Part shown: one piece after another, positions 5,858 through 12,928 of the stretch
How positions within the stretch are numbered: position 1 is the first letter of the stretch
Layout of the letters: every line of letters starts with the position of its first letter
Source of the DNA: a candidate division NC10 bacterium SPGG6
GTDB taxonomy: Bacteria; Methylomirabilota; Methylomirabilia; Methylomirabilales; CSP1-5
Direction: 5' to 3'
Assembly (NCBI GenBank): GCA_001643535.1
Contig: LXTG01000034.1
Location: forward strand, 1 to 14,989
DNA length: 14,989 bases
Notes under the pieces: generated by a model
Databases searched by the model: none
Seen by the model: only the letters and a program-made list of their open reading frames with translations
What the model was told of the DNA's origin: nothing
Program-made: the position numbers and the translations under genes

Positions 5858-6774
5858 AGATTGGGCATATTCCGGTCCTGGTCCGGGAAGTGTTGGCCAC
5901 CCTGCAGCCGAGAGCAGGGGGAGTGTACTTGGACTGCACCGTCGGGGGCGGAGGCCACGCCGAAGCGATTCTCGAGGCGGCAGGACCGCCGTGTCGGGTG
6001 GTGGGGATCGATCGGGACCCGGAGGCGATCAGAGTTGCCGCGGGTCGGTTGGGGCGGTTCGGCGACCGGGTGAGGTTGGTCCGGGAGGATTTCCGAGAGC
6101 TTCCTCGCCTGGTGTCGGAACTGCGTTTGGAGGGATTGAACGGGGTCCTCTTTGATCTGGGAGTCTCGTCGCTGCAGATTGGCGATCCCAGCCGGGGGTT
6201 TAGCTTCAGCATCGAGGGCCCCCTCGATATGCGGATGGATCGGGAGAGCGGGGCTCCGGCGGCCCGAGAACTCCTTCACGAACTTTCGGAGGAGCGCCTC
6301 GCACGGATCATCCGGGAGTACGGAGAGGAACGGTGGGCGCGTCAGATCGCCCGGTGGATTGTAAGCGCACGGAGACAGGGATCTCTGGAGACCACACGAG
6401 ATCTGGCTGCGGTTGTGACCCGGGCTATCCCGCGGCGATTCTGGCCACGCCGGATCCATCCAGCGACCCGCACCTTTCAGGCGATCAGAATCGCCGTGAA
6501 TCAGGAATTGGACGGGCTGGAGGAGGGACTCGAGAGGGCGGCCGGACTGCTGAAGCCTGGCGGCCGGATCGTTGTGATCTCCTTTCACTCCTTGGAGGAT
6601 CGGGTGGTCAAGCATCTATTCCGCCGGCTGGCGGCACGCGGGGCGGTCCCGGGTGTCAGGATCCTTACCCGACGTCCTGTCACGCCTACAGCCGAGGAGA
6701 CAGCACAGAACCCTCGCGCTCGGAGTGGTAAGCTTCGGGCCGCGGAGCGGCGGGAGATGGAGGGTGACGTCTAA
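5854..6774 (+). CDS. rsmH: 16S rRNA (cytosine1402-N4)-methyltransferase RsmH
   Basis: RsmH (MraW) methylates N4 of C1402 in 16S rRNA from SAM. The 306-residue product begins HIPVLVREVL, has the SAM motif DCTVGGGGHAEAIL at 27-40, GIDRDPEAI with the ribose-binding Asp near 53, LFDLGVSSLQI at 99-109, RGFSFSIEGPLDMRMD and the late VISFHSLEDRVVKHLFR. The GTG at 5854 is selected because it places HIPVL four residues from the start, as in the family, and gives a GTGA overlap with the STAS gene. A TTG at 5824 would add ten poorly conserved residues. The gene is a standard member of dcw clusters between mraZ and ftsL. Confidence 0.95.
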   Translation: MKIGHIPVLVREVLATLQPRAGGVYLDCTVGGGGHAEAILEAAGPPCRVVGIDRDPEAIRVAAGRLGRFGDRVRLVREDFRELPRLVSELRLEGLNGVLFDLGVSSLQIGDPSRGFSFSIEGPLDMRMDRESGAPAARELLHELSEERLARIIREYGEERWARQIARWIVSARRQGSLETTRDLAAVVTRAIPRRFWPRRIHPATRTFQAIRIAVNQELDGLEEGLERAAGLLKPGGRIVVISFHSLEDRVVKHLFRRLAARGAVPGVRILTRRPVTPTAEETAQNPRARSGKLRAAERREMEGDV

Positions 6775-7126
6775 GGCCCGTTTAACATGGTTGCAGCCGG
6801 AACTCCCCTTCGGCGTCCGGGCTCGGCGTGGGAAGCAGCGGCTCAAACCGGAACTTAAACCCATACTCGTGGCCGGCGGGGTTCTGCTGCTCGGTCTGCT
6901 CCTCTACGTGGGGCAACATATCCAGGTCGTGCGTCTTGGCTATCAGATAGAGGATCTCCGGGTAGCGCAGGTCAGCCTGATCCAAGAGGGCAAGGCGCTT
7001 GAGGTGGAGCTCGGCCGACTCCGCTCCCTGACGAAAGTCGAAGACCTCGCCCGCCGTGAGCTGGGCATGGTCAATCCCGTTCCCGGGCAGATCATCCTGC
7101 TTGAGGAGAAGCGAGAGGGAGGGTAA
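6764..7126 (+). CDS. ftsL: FtsL/DivIC-like cell division protein
   Basis: A 120-residue small bitopic membrane protein: a basic cytoplasmic N-terminus (about 1-32), one transmembrane segment near residues 33-50 (ILVAGGVLLLGLLLYV), then a periplasmic coiled coil (about 52-85) ending in VEDLARRELGMVNPVPGQII. The last part resembles the septum-formation-initiator pattern. FtsL with FtsB and FtsQ activates FtsW and FtsI at the septum. Sequence conservation in this family is low, so assignment rests on topology and on its place between rsmH and ftsI. The start is uncertain: GTG 6764 overlaps rsmH by 11 nt with GGAGG unusually close, while TTG 6791 is a shorter alternative. The same frame is open upstream inside rsmH. 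Confidence 0.82.
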   Translation: MTSKARLTWLQPELPFGVRARRGKQRLKPELKPILVAGGVLLLGLLLYVGQHIQVVRLGYQIEDLRVAQVSLIQEGKALEVELGRLRSLTKVEDLARRELGMVNPVPGQIILLEEKREGG

Positions 7127-7145
7127 GGTCAATGGAGAATTGCCG

Positions 7146-8663
7146 ATGACCTCTTCCTTTGGCACCCCGTCTCGGTTTAGGATCGCCATACTGGCCCTGT
7201 TGCTTACCGCCTTTTTGGGCCTCGTGGCCGCTCGCCTTTACTCCATCCAGATCATTCGGCATCACGATCTCGGCACTCGAGCCACAGGGCAGTATCGACG
7301 CCACATCCCGGTGGCCACGAAGCGGGGGACGATCTATGATCGCAGGGGTCGGGCATTGGCGATCAGTCTGGATGCGGCGTCGGTCTTTGCCCATCCCGGC
7401 TTGATCGAGCGCCCTCGGGCCACCGCATCCCGGTTGGCCCAGGTGCTCAAGCTTCCCGTACGCGAGATCGAGGGAAAGCTCCGGAGTGATCGACCCTTCG
7501 TGTGGATCCAACGCAAGGTCGATCCGGAGCGGGTGAAGGCTCTCGTAAAGTTGAACCTTCAGGGGGTCGGCCTTGTTCCCGAAGGGAAACGGTATTATCC
7601 TAAGAAGAACCTCGCAGCCCACCTCATCGGTTTTGTCGGGGTTGATGACAGAGGATTGGAGGGGGTAGAGCTTGAATATGATCGCCTCTTGACTGGCGGG
7701 TCACGGTCCTTCGTCGGCCGGGTCGACGCCCTGAGGAGAATCGTCTTTCGAGAGGCCGAGGAGAGCCACGCGGGCTCGGATCTGTACCTCACCATCGATG
7801 AGGTGATCCAGCACGTGGCGGAGCGGCACCTCACCGAGGCGGTTCGAAGCTCCGGGGCGAAGGCAGGAACGGTCGTTGTCATGGATCCGGCCACCGGCGA
7901 GATCCTGGCTCTGGCCAACACCCCCTCCTATAACCCCAACACATACTGGAAATATCGCCCCGCCGTGCGCCGGAATCGGGCCGTGACCGATTCCTACGAG
8001 CCCGGATCCGCCTTCAAACTGGTCCTCGCCGCCGCCGCCTTGGAAGAGAAACTGGTCAGCCCTAACGATCTCTTTTACGGTGAGGGTGGGGTGATCGAGG
8101 TGGCGGGAACGAAGATTCGAGACCTCGGGCACGAAGTCGCTGCCACGTCCATGCAGCTCATTGCTGCCATGAGCGCCGTGGCCAACGGGGGGAATCTGGT
8201 CCGCCCCCACGTGGTTAAGGCGGTTCGCAACGCAGGAGACGGCATCGAGGAGATCCGGCCCCTCCCGGTCCGGCGAGTGATCTCGTCCGAGACCGCCCGG
8301 ACCCTTACTTCGATCTTGACCGAGGTCGTGGAGCGGGGGACGGGACAGGCGGCGGCGCTGCAGGGCTACCGCGTGGCGGGCAAGACCGCGACGGCGCAAA
8401 AGTTCGACCAGAAAATCGGGCGCTATTCGCACACCAAGGTGATGGCCTCCTTCGTCGGCTACGTCCCTGCCGAAGATCCCCGGCTCGCCATCCTGGTGCT
8501 TATTGATGAGCCGGAGGGCCTTGCCTGGGGGGGGAGCGTGGCGGCCCCTGTCTTTCGGGAAATCGCGCAGGAGGTTTTGGGCTATCTCGAAATTGCTCCT
8601 ATCCATGCCCGAGACGAGCGAGTAGTTCAGAGATCTTATGAAACTCCTTCGAGAGTTAATTGA
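7146..8663 (+). CDS. ftsI: Septal peptidoglycan transpeptidase FtsI with internal deletion
   Basis: A class B penicillin-binding protein that cross-links septal peptidoglycan. A transmembrane anchor lies at about residues 11-30, then the dimerisation domain (KRGTIYDRRGRALAIS, RYYPKKNLAAHLIGFVG, LEGVELEYD), and the transpeptidase domain with the nucleophile in YEPGSAFK (Ser288, Lys291). The third motif is KTA at 413-415 in place of KTG. Between them VIEVAGTKIRD runs directly into LGHEVAATSMQL near residue 326, so the stretch that normally carries SxN and the FGFG-TGI-LPGE segment is missing. Ser288 to Lys413 is 125 residues, against 187 in E. coli FtsI (Ser307 to Lys494). The 505-residue total is about 60 short. 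The frame is intact. ATG 7146 has GGAG 8 nt upstream; the 3' end overlaps murE by 26 nt. Confidence 0.92.
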   Translation: MTSSFGTPSRFRIAILALLLTAFLGLVAARLYSIQIIRHHDLGTRATGQYRRHIPVATKRGTIYDRRGRALAISLDAASVFAHPGLIERPRATASRLAQVLKLPVREIEGKLRSDRPFVWIQRKVDPERVKALVKLNLQGVGLVPEGKRYYPKKNLAAHLIGFVGVDDRGLEGVELEYDRLLTGGSRSFVGRVDALRRIVFREAEESHAGSDLYLTIDEVIQHVAERHLTEAVRSSGAKAGTVVVMDPATGEILALANTPSYNPNTYWKYRPAVRRNRAVTDSYEPGSAFKLVLAAAALEEKLVSPNDLFYGEGGVIEVAGTKIRDLGHEVAATSMQLIAAMSAVANGGNLVRPHVVKAVRNAGDGIEEIRPLPVRRVISSETARTLTSILTEVVERGTGQAAALQGYRVAGKTATAQKFDQKIGRYSHTKVMASFVGYVPAEDPRLAILVLIDEPEGLAWGGSVAAPVFREIAQEVLGYLEIAPIHARDERVVQRSYETPSRVN

Positions 8664-10131
8664 CGGCTTGCCCTATACCCTCCTGCAAGGGGACCTGGAT
8701 GAGGAGGTCGCCGCGGTCGAGTACGATTCCCGGCAAGCGGGACCGCAGAGTCTCTTTGTGTGCATTCGGGGAGCGCGAGATGACGGGCATTGTTTCATCC
8801 CCGAGGCCGTCCGCCGGGGGGCCGTGGCCGTCCTCGTGGACCACGATATTCAATCAGCCGGAGGGCCACCGGTCCCCGGGACCATCCTCCAGGTCGGAGA
8901 GTCTCGGCGCGCCCTGTCCCATGTGGCGACTCGCTTTTACGACTCTCCATCTCGTGAGCTGTGCCTCACGGGGATCACGGGGACCAACGGGAAGACCACG
9001 GTGAGCTATCTCGCTGAAGCGGTGCTCCGAGCCGGCGGCCGCCGGGTCGGGGTGATCGGCACGGTCGAGTACCGGTGCGAGGGGGTCTGCCGGGAGGCGG
9101 AGCGGACGACCCCTGAGGCCTCGGATCTGCAGGCGCTGCTCCGGTGGATGCGCGCGCAAGGAGCGGATGCCGTCGTTATGGAGGTCTCCTCCCACTCTCT
9201 GGTTCTGCATCGGGTGTTAGGGTGCGCCTTTGACGTGGCCGTCTTTACCAACCTGACCCAAGATCACCTGGACTTCCACGGGACGATGGAGAACTATTTC
9301 GAGGCCAAGGCGCAGTTCTTCACAATGCTCCGGGAAAAGGAGGGGGCCGCGGTTCTCAACTTGGATGACCCGGCAGGGAAACGACTCCAGGAGATGATGC
9401 CTGGACGGGTGGTGACGTACGGGCTCACCGCAGAGGCAGATGTGACCGCGCTGACTCCCGCCTATACCCTTCAAGGGATCCGCGCGACCATCCGAACCCC
9501 CTGGGGGACGGGCAAGCTTCAGTCCCCGCTTCTCGGCCGGCATAATCTGTACAATCTCCTCGCGGCGGTCGGTGTCGGAGGCGCGCTCGGGATCCCCGTA
9601 AAGCGAGTGGTGGAGGGTCTTGCCACGGTTCGCAACATCCCGGGCCGGCTGGAGCCTGTTGAGGCAGGGCAACCCTTCGATGTGGTGGTGGATTATGCCC
9701 ACACCCCCGATGCCCTCGCGTGGGTCCTCCGGGCTCTCCGCGAACTCTGCACGGGGCGACTCACGGTCGTCTTCGGCTGCGGTGGCGACCGGGACCGGAA
9801 GAAACGCCCCCTGATGGGAGAGGCAGCTGCCCAGTGGGCTGACCGGGTCTTCCTCACCTCCGATAATCCTCGGAGCGAGGCGCCCGAAGCCATTGTGGAG
9901 GAGATCAGGGAGGGGGTGAAAAGGGTGCCGGGAGGGGAGGACAGGACCATCGTCCGCGTCGATCGGCGTGAGGCGATCGAGGCGGGGCTGCAGGAGGTCC
10001 GGCCCGGGGATATGATCCTTATTGCCGGCAAGGGGCACGAGAGGACGCAGACCGTTGGACGCCAGGTCATTCCCTTCGATGACCGGCAGGTGGCCCGTGA
10101 TGTGTTGCGGCAGCTGGGATACGACCAATGA
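8638..10131 (+). CDS. murE: UDP-MurNAc-tripeptide synthetase (meso-DAP-adding)
   Basis: MurE adds the third amino acid to UDP-MurNAc-L-Ala-D-Glu in the cytoplasm. The 497-residue product has an N-terminal UMP-binding domain (EYDSRQAGPQSLFVCIRG), the ATP-binding loop GTNGKTT at 115-121, TTPEASDLQ, MEVSSHSL, the probable carbamylated Lys224 in FEAKAQFF, and the C-terminal domain with CGGDRDRKKRPLM. SDNPRSEAP at 408-416 contains DNPR, the signature of meso-diaminopimelate-specific enzymes; lysine-adding enzymes differ there. This agrees with dapL upstream. The ATG at 8638 lies inside the end of ftsI and has no good ribosome binding site, so reinitiation after ftsI is likely. The stop is followed immediately by the repeat element at 10132. 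Confidence 0.97.
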   Translation: MKLLRELIDGLPYTLLQGDLDEEVAAVEYDSRQAGPQSLFVCIRGARDDGHCFIPEAVRRGAVAVLVDHDIQSAGGPPVPGTILQVGESRRALSHVATRFYDSPSRELCLTGITGTNGKTTVSYLAEAVLRAGGRRVGVIGTVEYRCEGVCREAERTTPEASDLQALLRWMRAQGADAVVMEVSSHSLVLHRVLGCAFDVAVFTNLTQDHLDFHGTMENYFEAKAQFFTMLREKEGAAVLNLDDPAGKRLQEMMPGRVVTYGLTAEADVTALTPAYTLQGIRATIRTPWGTGKLQSPLLGRHNLYNLLAAVGVGGALGIPVKRVVEGLATVRNIPGRLEPVEAGQPFDVVVDYAHTPDALAWVLRALRELCTGRLTVVFGCGGDRDRKKRPLMGEAAAQWADRVFLTSDNPRSEAPEAIVEEIREGVKRVPGGEDRTIVRVDRREAIEAGLQEVRPGDMILIAGKGHERTQTVGRQVIPFDDRQVARDVLRQLGYDQ

Positions 10132-10237
10132 GGTTCAGGGTTCAGGGTTCAGAGTTCATGGATTAAGAACCTGGCTTTACCATGAACCATCAACTATGAA
10201 CCGCGTGCCATGAACCATGAACCCTTACCCCTGAACC
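10132..10237. repeat. 106-nt inverted heptamer-repeat element, copy B
   Basis: The element begins at the base after the murE stop and ends at the base before the GGAGAGGG ribosome binding site of murF. Its ends are perfect 9-bp inverted repeats (GGTTCAGGG at 10132-10140, CCCTGAACC at 10229-10237). Heptamers of GTTCAGG type fill the left arm and of CATGAAC type the right arm. The centre at 10154-10178 matches copy A (798-822) with one mismatch in 25. In mRNA it should form a long imperfect hairpin within the mur operon. Confidence 0.88.
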
Positions 10238-10247
10238 GGAGAGGGCG

Positions 10248-11624
10248 ATGGTTGGACTCGCGGTCAAAGACATAGTGGCGGCCACAAAGGGGACCCTGAT
10301 CGCCGGCGAGCCGGATCAGGGCGTGGAGAGTTTCTCTACGGACACCCGAACGCTCAGGCCTGGGGACCTTTTCATCGCCCTCAAGGGGAGGAACTTCGAC
10401 AGCCATGCCTTCCTGCCGCAAGCCCTGGCGCAAGGGGCCACGGGGTGTGTGGTCTGCTGTCCCTCCGGGATCCCCCTCCCCCCGGGTTTCGTCGTGATTC
10501 AGGTCGAAGAGACGCTCTGGGCTCTGGGACAAATTGCGCAACTGTGGCGGAGGCGGTATCCGGTGAGGGTCGTGGTGATTACGGGAAGCAACGGGAAGAC
10601 CACCACGAAAGAGATGACGGGGAGCATCCTCCGTCAGGGGTTTCGCGTCCTCGTCTCCTCGGGGAACCTGAACAATCTGATCGGCGTACCGCTGACCCTT
10701 TTCCAGCTCCGGCGAGAGCATCAGGTCGCGGTCCTCGAGCTGGCGATGAACGCGCGGGGGGAGATCCATCGCCTCACGGAGATGGCGGAGCCGGACGTGG
10801 GGGTGATCACCAACATCGGAGAAGCTCATCTGGAGTTTCTCGGGTCGGTGGAAGAGGTGGCCGAGGCAAAGGGGGAACTCCTCCCTTTTCTCAGTGGAGA
10901 GCGGGTGGCTGTCCTGAACCTGGATGATTCGTATCTCAGCCCTCTCCTCCCGAGGGTTCGGGGTCGTCTTCTCACCTTCGGCGTCGGCCCCGGCGCGGAC
11001 GTCCGGGCGGAGCGGGCCCGCGTGCAACGTGACGGCCGGACCTTTTTCACGCTCTGTGCCGGGAGGAGAAAGCGGCCGGTCCGACTGAACGTGCCAGGCC
11101 GTCTCAACGTGTCCAACGCGCTCGCTGCCGCCGCCGTGGGGACCGCCCTCGGTCTTGATCTGGATGCCATCGCCGCGGGCCTCGAGCGGGCGCCGGCAGC
11201 ACCCATGCGGATGCAAAAGGTCCTCCATCCCTCGGGGGCTGTGATCATCAACGACGCCTATAATGCAAATCCGACTTCTATGGCGGCGGCTCTTGAGACC
11301 TTCTTTCACATGAGCAAGGGGGCAGAGGCTATTGTTGTGCTCGGGGACATGTTGGAGCTGGGATCGGTGTCGGAGGCGGCTCATCGGAGTGTCGGCGCTT
11401 TAGTGGCCCGAAGGCGCCCGGCACACTTGATTACGCTGGGGGAGAAGGCGCGGGCGATCGGTGAGGGGGCCGTCCGCACTGGGTTTGATACGGCAAGGAT
11501 CACCTGTTGCCGCGACCATGAGGAGGCCCAGGCTGTACTGCGGGCGCACTTGGGGAGGGCCCCATGGGTCCTCGTGAAGGCATCGCGGGGGATGGGACTC
11601 GAAAAAATCCTCGAGGGGCTGTAA
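10248..11624 (+). CDS. murF: UDP-MurNAc-tripeptide:D-Ala-D-Ala ligase
   Basis: MurF adds D-alanyl-D-alanine to the UDP-MurNAc-tripeptide made by MurE, completing the pentapeptide. The 458-residue product has the N-terminal STDTRTLRPGDLFIALKG domain (about 30-47), the ATP loop GSNGKTTTKEM at 113-123, LELAMNARGEI, ITNIGEAHLEFLGS and the C-terminal INDAYNANPTSM, all MurF hallmarks; the last separates it from MurC, D and E. ATG 10248 is preceded by GGAGAGGG at 10238-10245, directly after the repeat element, so translation does not depend on coupling with murE. The final TAA shares one base with the mraY ATG (TAATG). Confidence 0.97.
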   Translation: MVGLAVKDIVAATKGTLIAGEPDQGVESFSTDTRTLRPGDLFIALKGRNFDSHAFLPQALAQGATGCVVCCPSGIPLPPGFVVIQVEETLWALGQIAQLWRRRYPVRVVVITGSNGKTTTKEMTGSILRQGFRVLVSSGNLNNLIGVPLTLFQLRREHQVAVLELAMNARGEIHRLTEMAEPDVGVITNIGEAHLEFLGSVEEVAEAKGELLPFLSGERVAVLNLDDSYLSPLLPRVRGRLLTFGVGPGADVRAERARVQRDGRTFFTLCAGRRKRPVRLNVPGRLNVSNALAAAAVGTALGLDLDAIAAGLERAPAAPMRMQKVLHPSGAVIINDAYNANPTSMAAALETFFHMSKGAEAIVVLGDMLELGSVSEAAHRSVGALVARRRPAHLITLGEKARAIGEGAVRTGFDTARITCCRDHEEAQAVLRAHLGRAPWVLVKASRGMGLEKILEGL

Positions 11625-12706
11625 TGCTGTATTACTTCCTCTATCCACTGGTCGAGTATCACACGGTCTTCAACGTCTTCCGCTATGTGACCTTCCGCAC
11701 GGCGGGCGCGATCATGACATCCCTGCTTCTCAGCCTCGTCCTGGGCCCCTATATCATCAAACGGCTCCGGGGACTTCATGTGGGTCAGCAGATCCGCGAG
11801 GATGGTCCCGGGACCCATATCGGGAAGGCCGGAACGCCCACGATGGGCGGGCTGCTCATCCTCACGGCTGTCACCGGATCGACGCTCCTCTGGGCCAACC
11901 TCACCTATCGGTTTGTCTGGCTCATCCTCCTGGGGACGTTGGCCATGGGGGTGGTGGGGTTTATAGATGATTACTTGAAGCTGAAACGGCAGAGCAGTAA
12001 GGGGTTAGCCCCGCGATACAAGTTTGCCTGTCAGATCCTCCTCGGGCTTGGCGTGGGCTGCTACCTCTATCTCGCCCCGGTGGATGGATTCACCACCCGG
12101 TTGAGCATTCCCTTTGTCAAGTGGTGGGTGCCGGACCTCGGAGCGGCGTACATCTTATTGGTGATGCTCATGATCGTCGGATGCAGTAATGCGGTCAACC
12201 TCACTGACGGATTGGACGGGCTGGCGACGGGACCGATGATTATGGCATCTGGCGCCTATACTGTGCTGGCGTACATGGCTGGACATGCCACCATCGCCCG
12301 CTACCTTCAGGTGATCGCCGTTCGCGAATCGAGTGAGGTCACCATCTTCGGAGGCGCGGTCTTGGGGGCCTCGCTCGGATTTCTCTGGTTCAATGCGTAT
12401 CCCGCCCAAATCTTTATGGGAGACACCGGATCCTTGGCGCTTGGGACGGCACTCGCCCTGTTGGCGGTCCTGACCAAACACGAGCTCCTCCTCGTGATTA
12501 TTGGGGGGGTCTTTGTCATCGAGACCGTTTCGGTCCTCCTCCAGGTCTTTTCCTACAAGACGACCGGTCGCCGGATCTTTCGCATGGCGCCGATCCACCA
12601 CCATTACGAACTCAACGGGTTAGCGGAACCCAAGATCTTTGTTCGGTTCTGGATCATCTCTTTCCTCCTGGCGCTCATTTCGCTCACCACCTTGAAACTC
12701 AGATGA
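11624..12706 (+). CDS. mraY: Phospho-MurNAc-pentapeptide transferase MraY
   Basis: MraY transfers phospho-MurNAc-pentapeptide from UDP to undecaprenyl phosphate, making lipid I at the inner membrane. The 360-residue polytopic protein shows IGKAGTPTMGGLLIL near 66-80, GFIDDYLKLK with the Asp115-Asp116 pair, NAVNLTDGLDGLATG at 189-203, FMGDTGSLALG at 264-274 and MAPIHHHYELNG with the His cluster at 325-327. The C-terminal hydrophobic helix FWIISFLLALISL ends the protein as usual. ATG 11624 overlaps the murF TAA by one base and has GAGGGG 5 nt upstream. The gene order murF-mraY-murD is the conserved dcw order. Confidence 0.97.
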   Translation: MLYYFLYPLVEYHTVFNVFRYVTFRTAGAIMTSLLLSLVLGPYIIKRLRGLHVGQQIREDGPGTHIGKAGTPTMGGLLILTAVTGSTLLWANLTYRFVWLILLGTLAMGVVGFIDDYLKLKRQSSKGLAPRYKFACQILLGLGVGCYLYLAPVDGFTTRLSIPFVKWWVPDLGAAYILLVMLMIVGCSNAVNLTDGLDGLATGPMIMASGAYTVLAYMAGHATIARYLQVIAVRESSEVTIFGGAVLGASLGFLWFNAYPAQIFMGDTGSLALGTALALLAVLTKHELLLVIIGGVFVIETVSVLLQVFSYKTTGRRIFRMAPIHHHYELNGLAEPKIFVRFWIISFLLALISLTTLKLR

Positions 12707-12711
12707 GAGGC

Positions 12712-12917
12712 GTTCATGGTTCAGAGTTCAAGCGGTTCAGGGATCAGGGTTCGGGGTCCACAGACGGTTCAGGGTTCAGAGTTGGGGGTTCAGGGTCCAA
12801 AGGCTTATAGTCCGAGCTCCACCATGAACTATGAACCATGAACCATCCACCATGAACCGTTGGCCATGAACTATGAACCATGAACTCTGAACTGTTTGGG
12901 AACTGTGAACCGTGAAC
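12712..12917. repeat. 206-nt degenerate inverted heptamer-repeat element, copy C
   Basis: It fills the gap between mraY and murD. The left part (to about 12799) is GTTCANG-type heptamers with decay, the right part (from about 12821) CATGAAC type, with an unrelated centre near 12800-12820. A perfect 12-bp inverted pair links 12719-12730 and 12881-12892. The last units share ATGAACTCTGAAC with copy A. It lacks the 25-nt centre of copies A and B, so it is a diverged or independently grown member. Confidence 0.82.
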
Positions 12918-12928
12918 AGGGAAACACT

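Noticed and set aside
10132..10237. Rho-independent terminator between murE and murF
   Set aside because: The inverted repeat is long and imperfect, no T-run follows, and murF lies directly downstream in the same pathway.
10194..11384. Long minus-strand open frame opposite murF
   Set aside because: The composition is that of an antisense shadow and it begins in repeat DNA; murF on the other strand has complete family motifs.
12712..12917. Insertion sequence remnant
   Set aside because: No transposase fragment or flanking target duplication is visible; all the sequence can be described as degenerate heptamers apart from a short centre.
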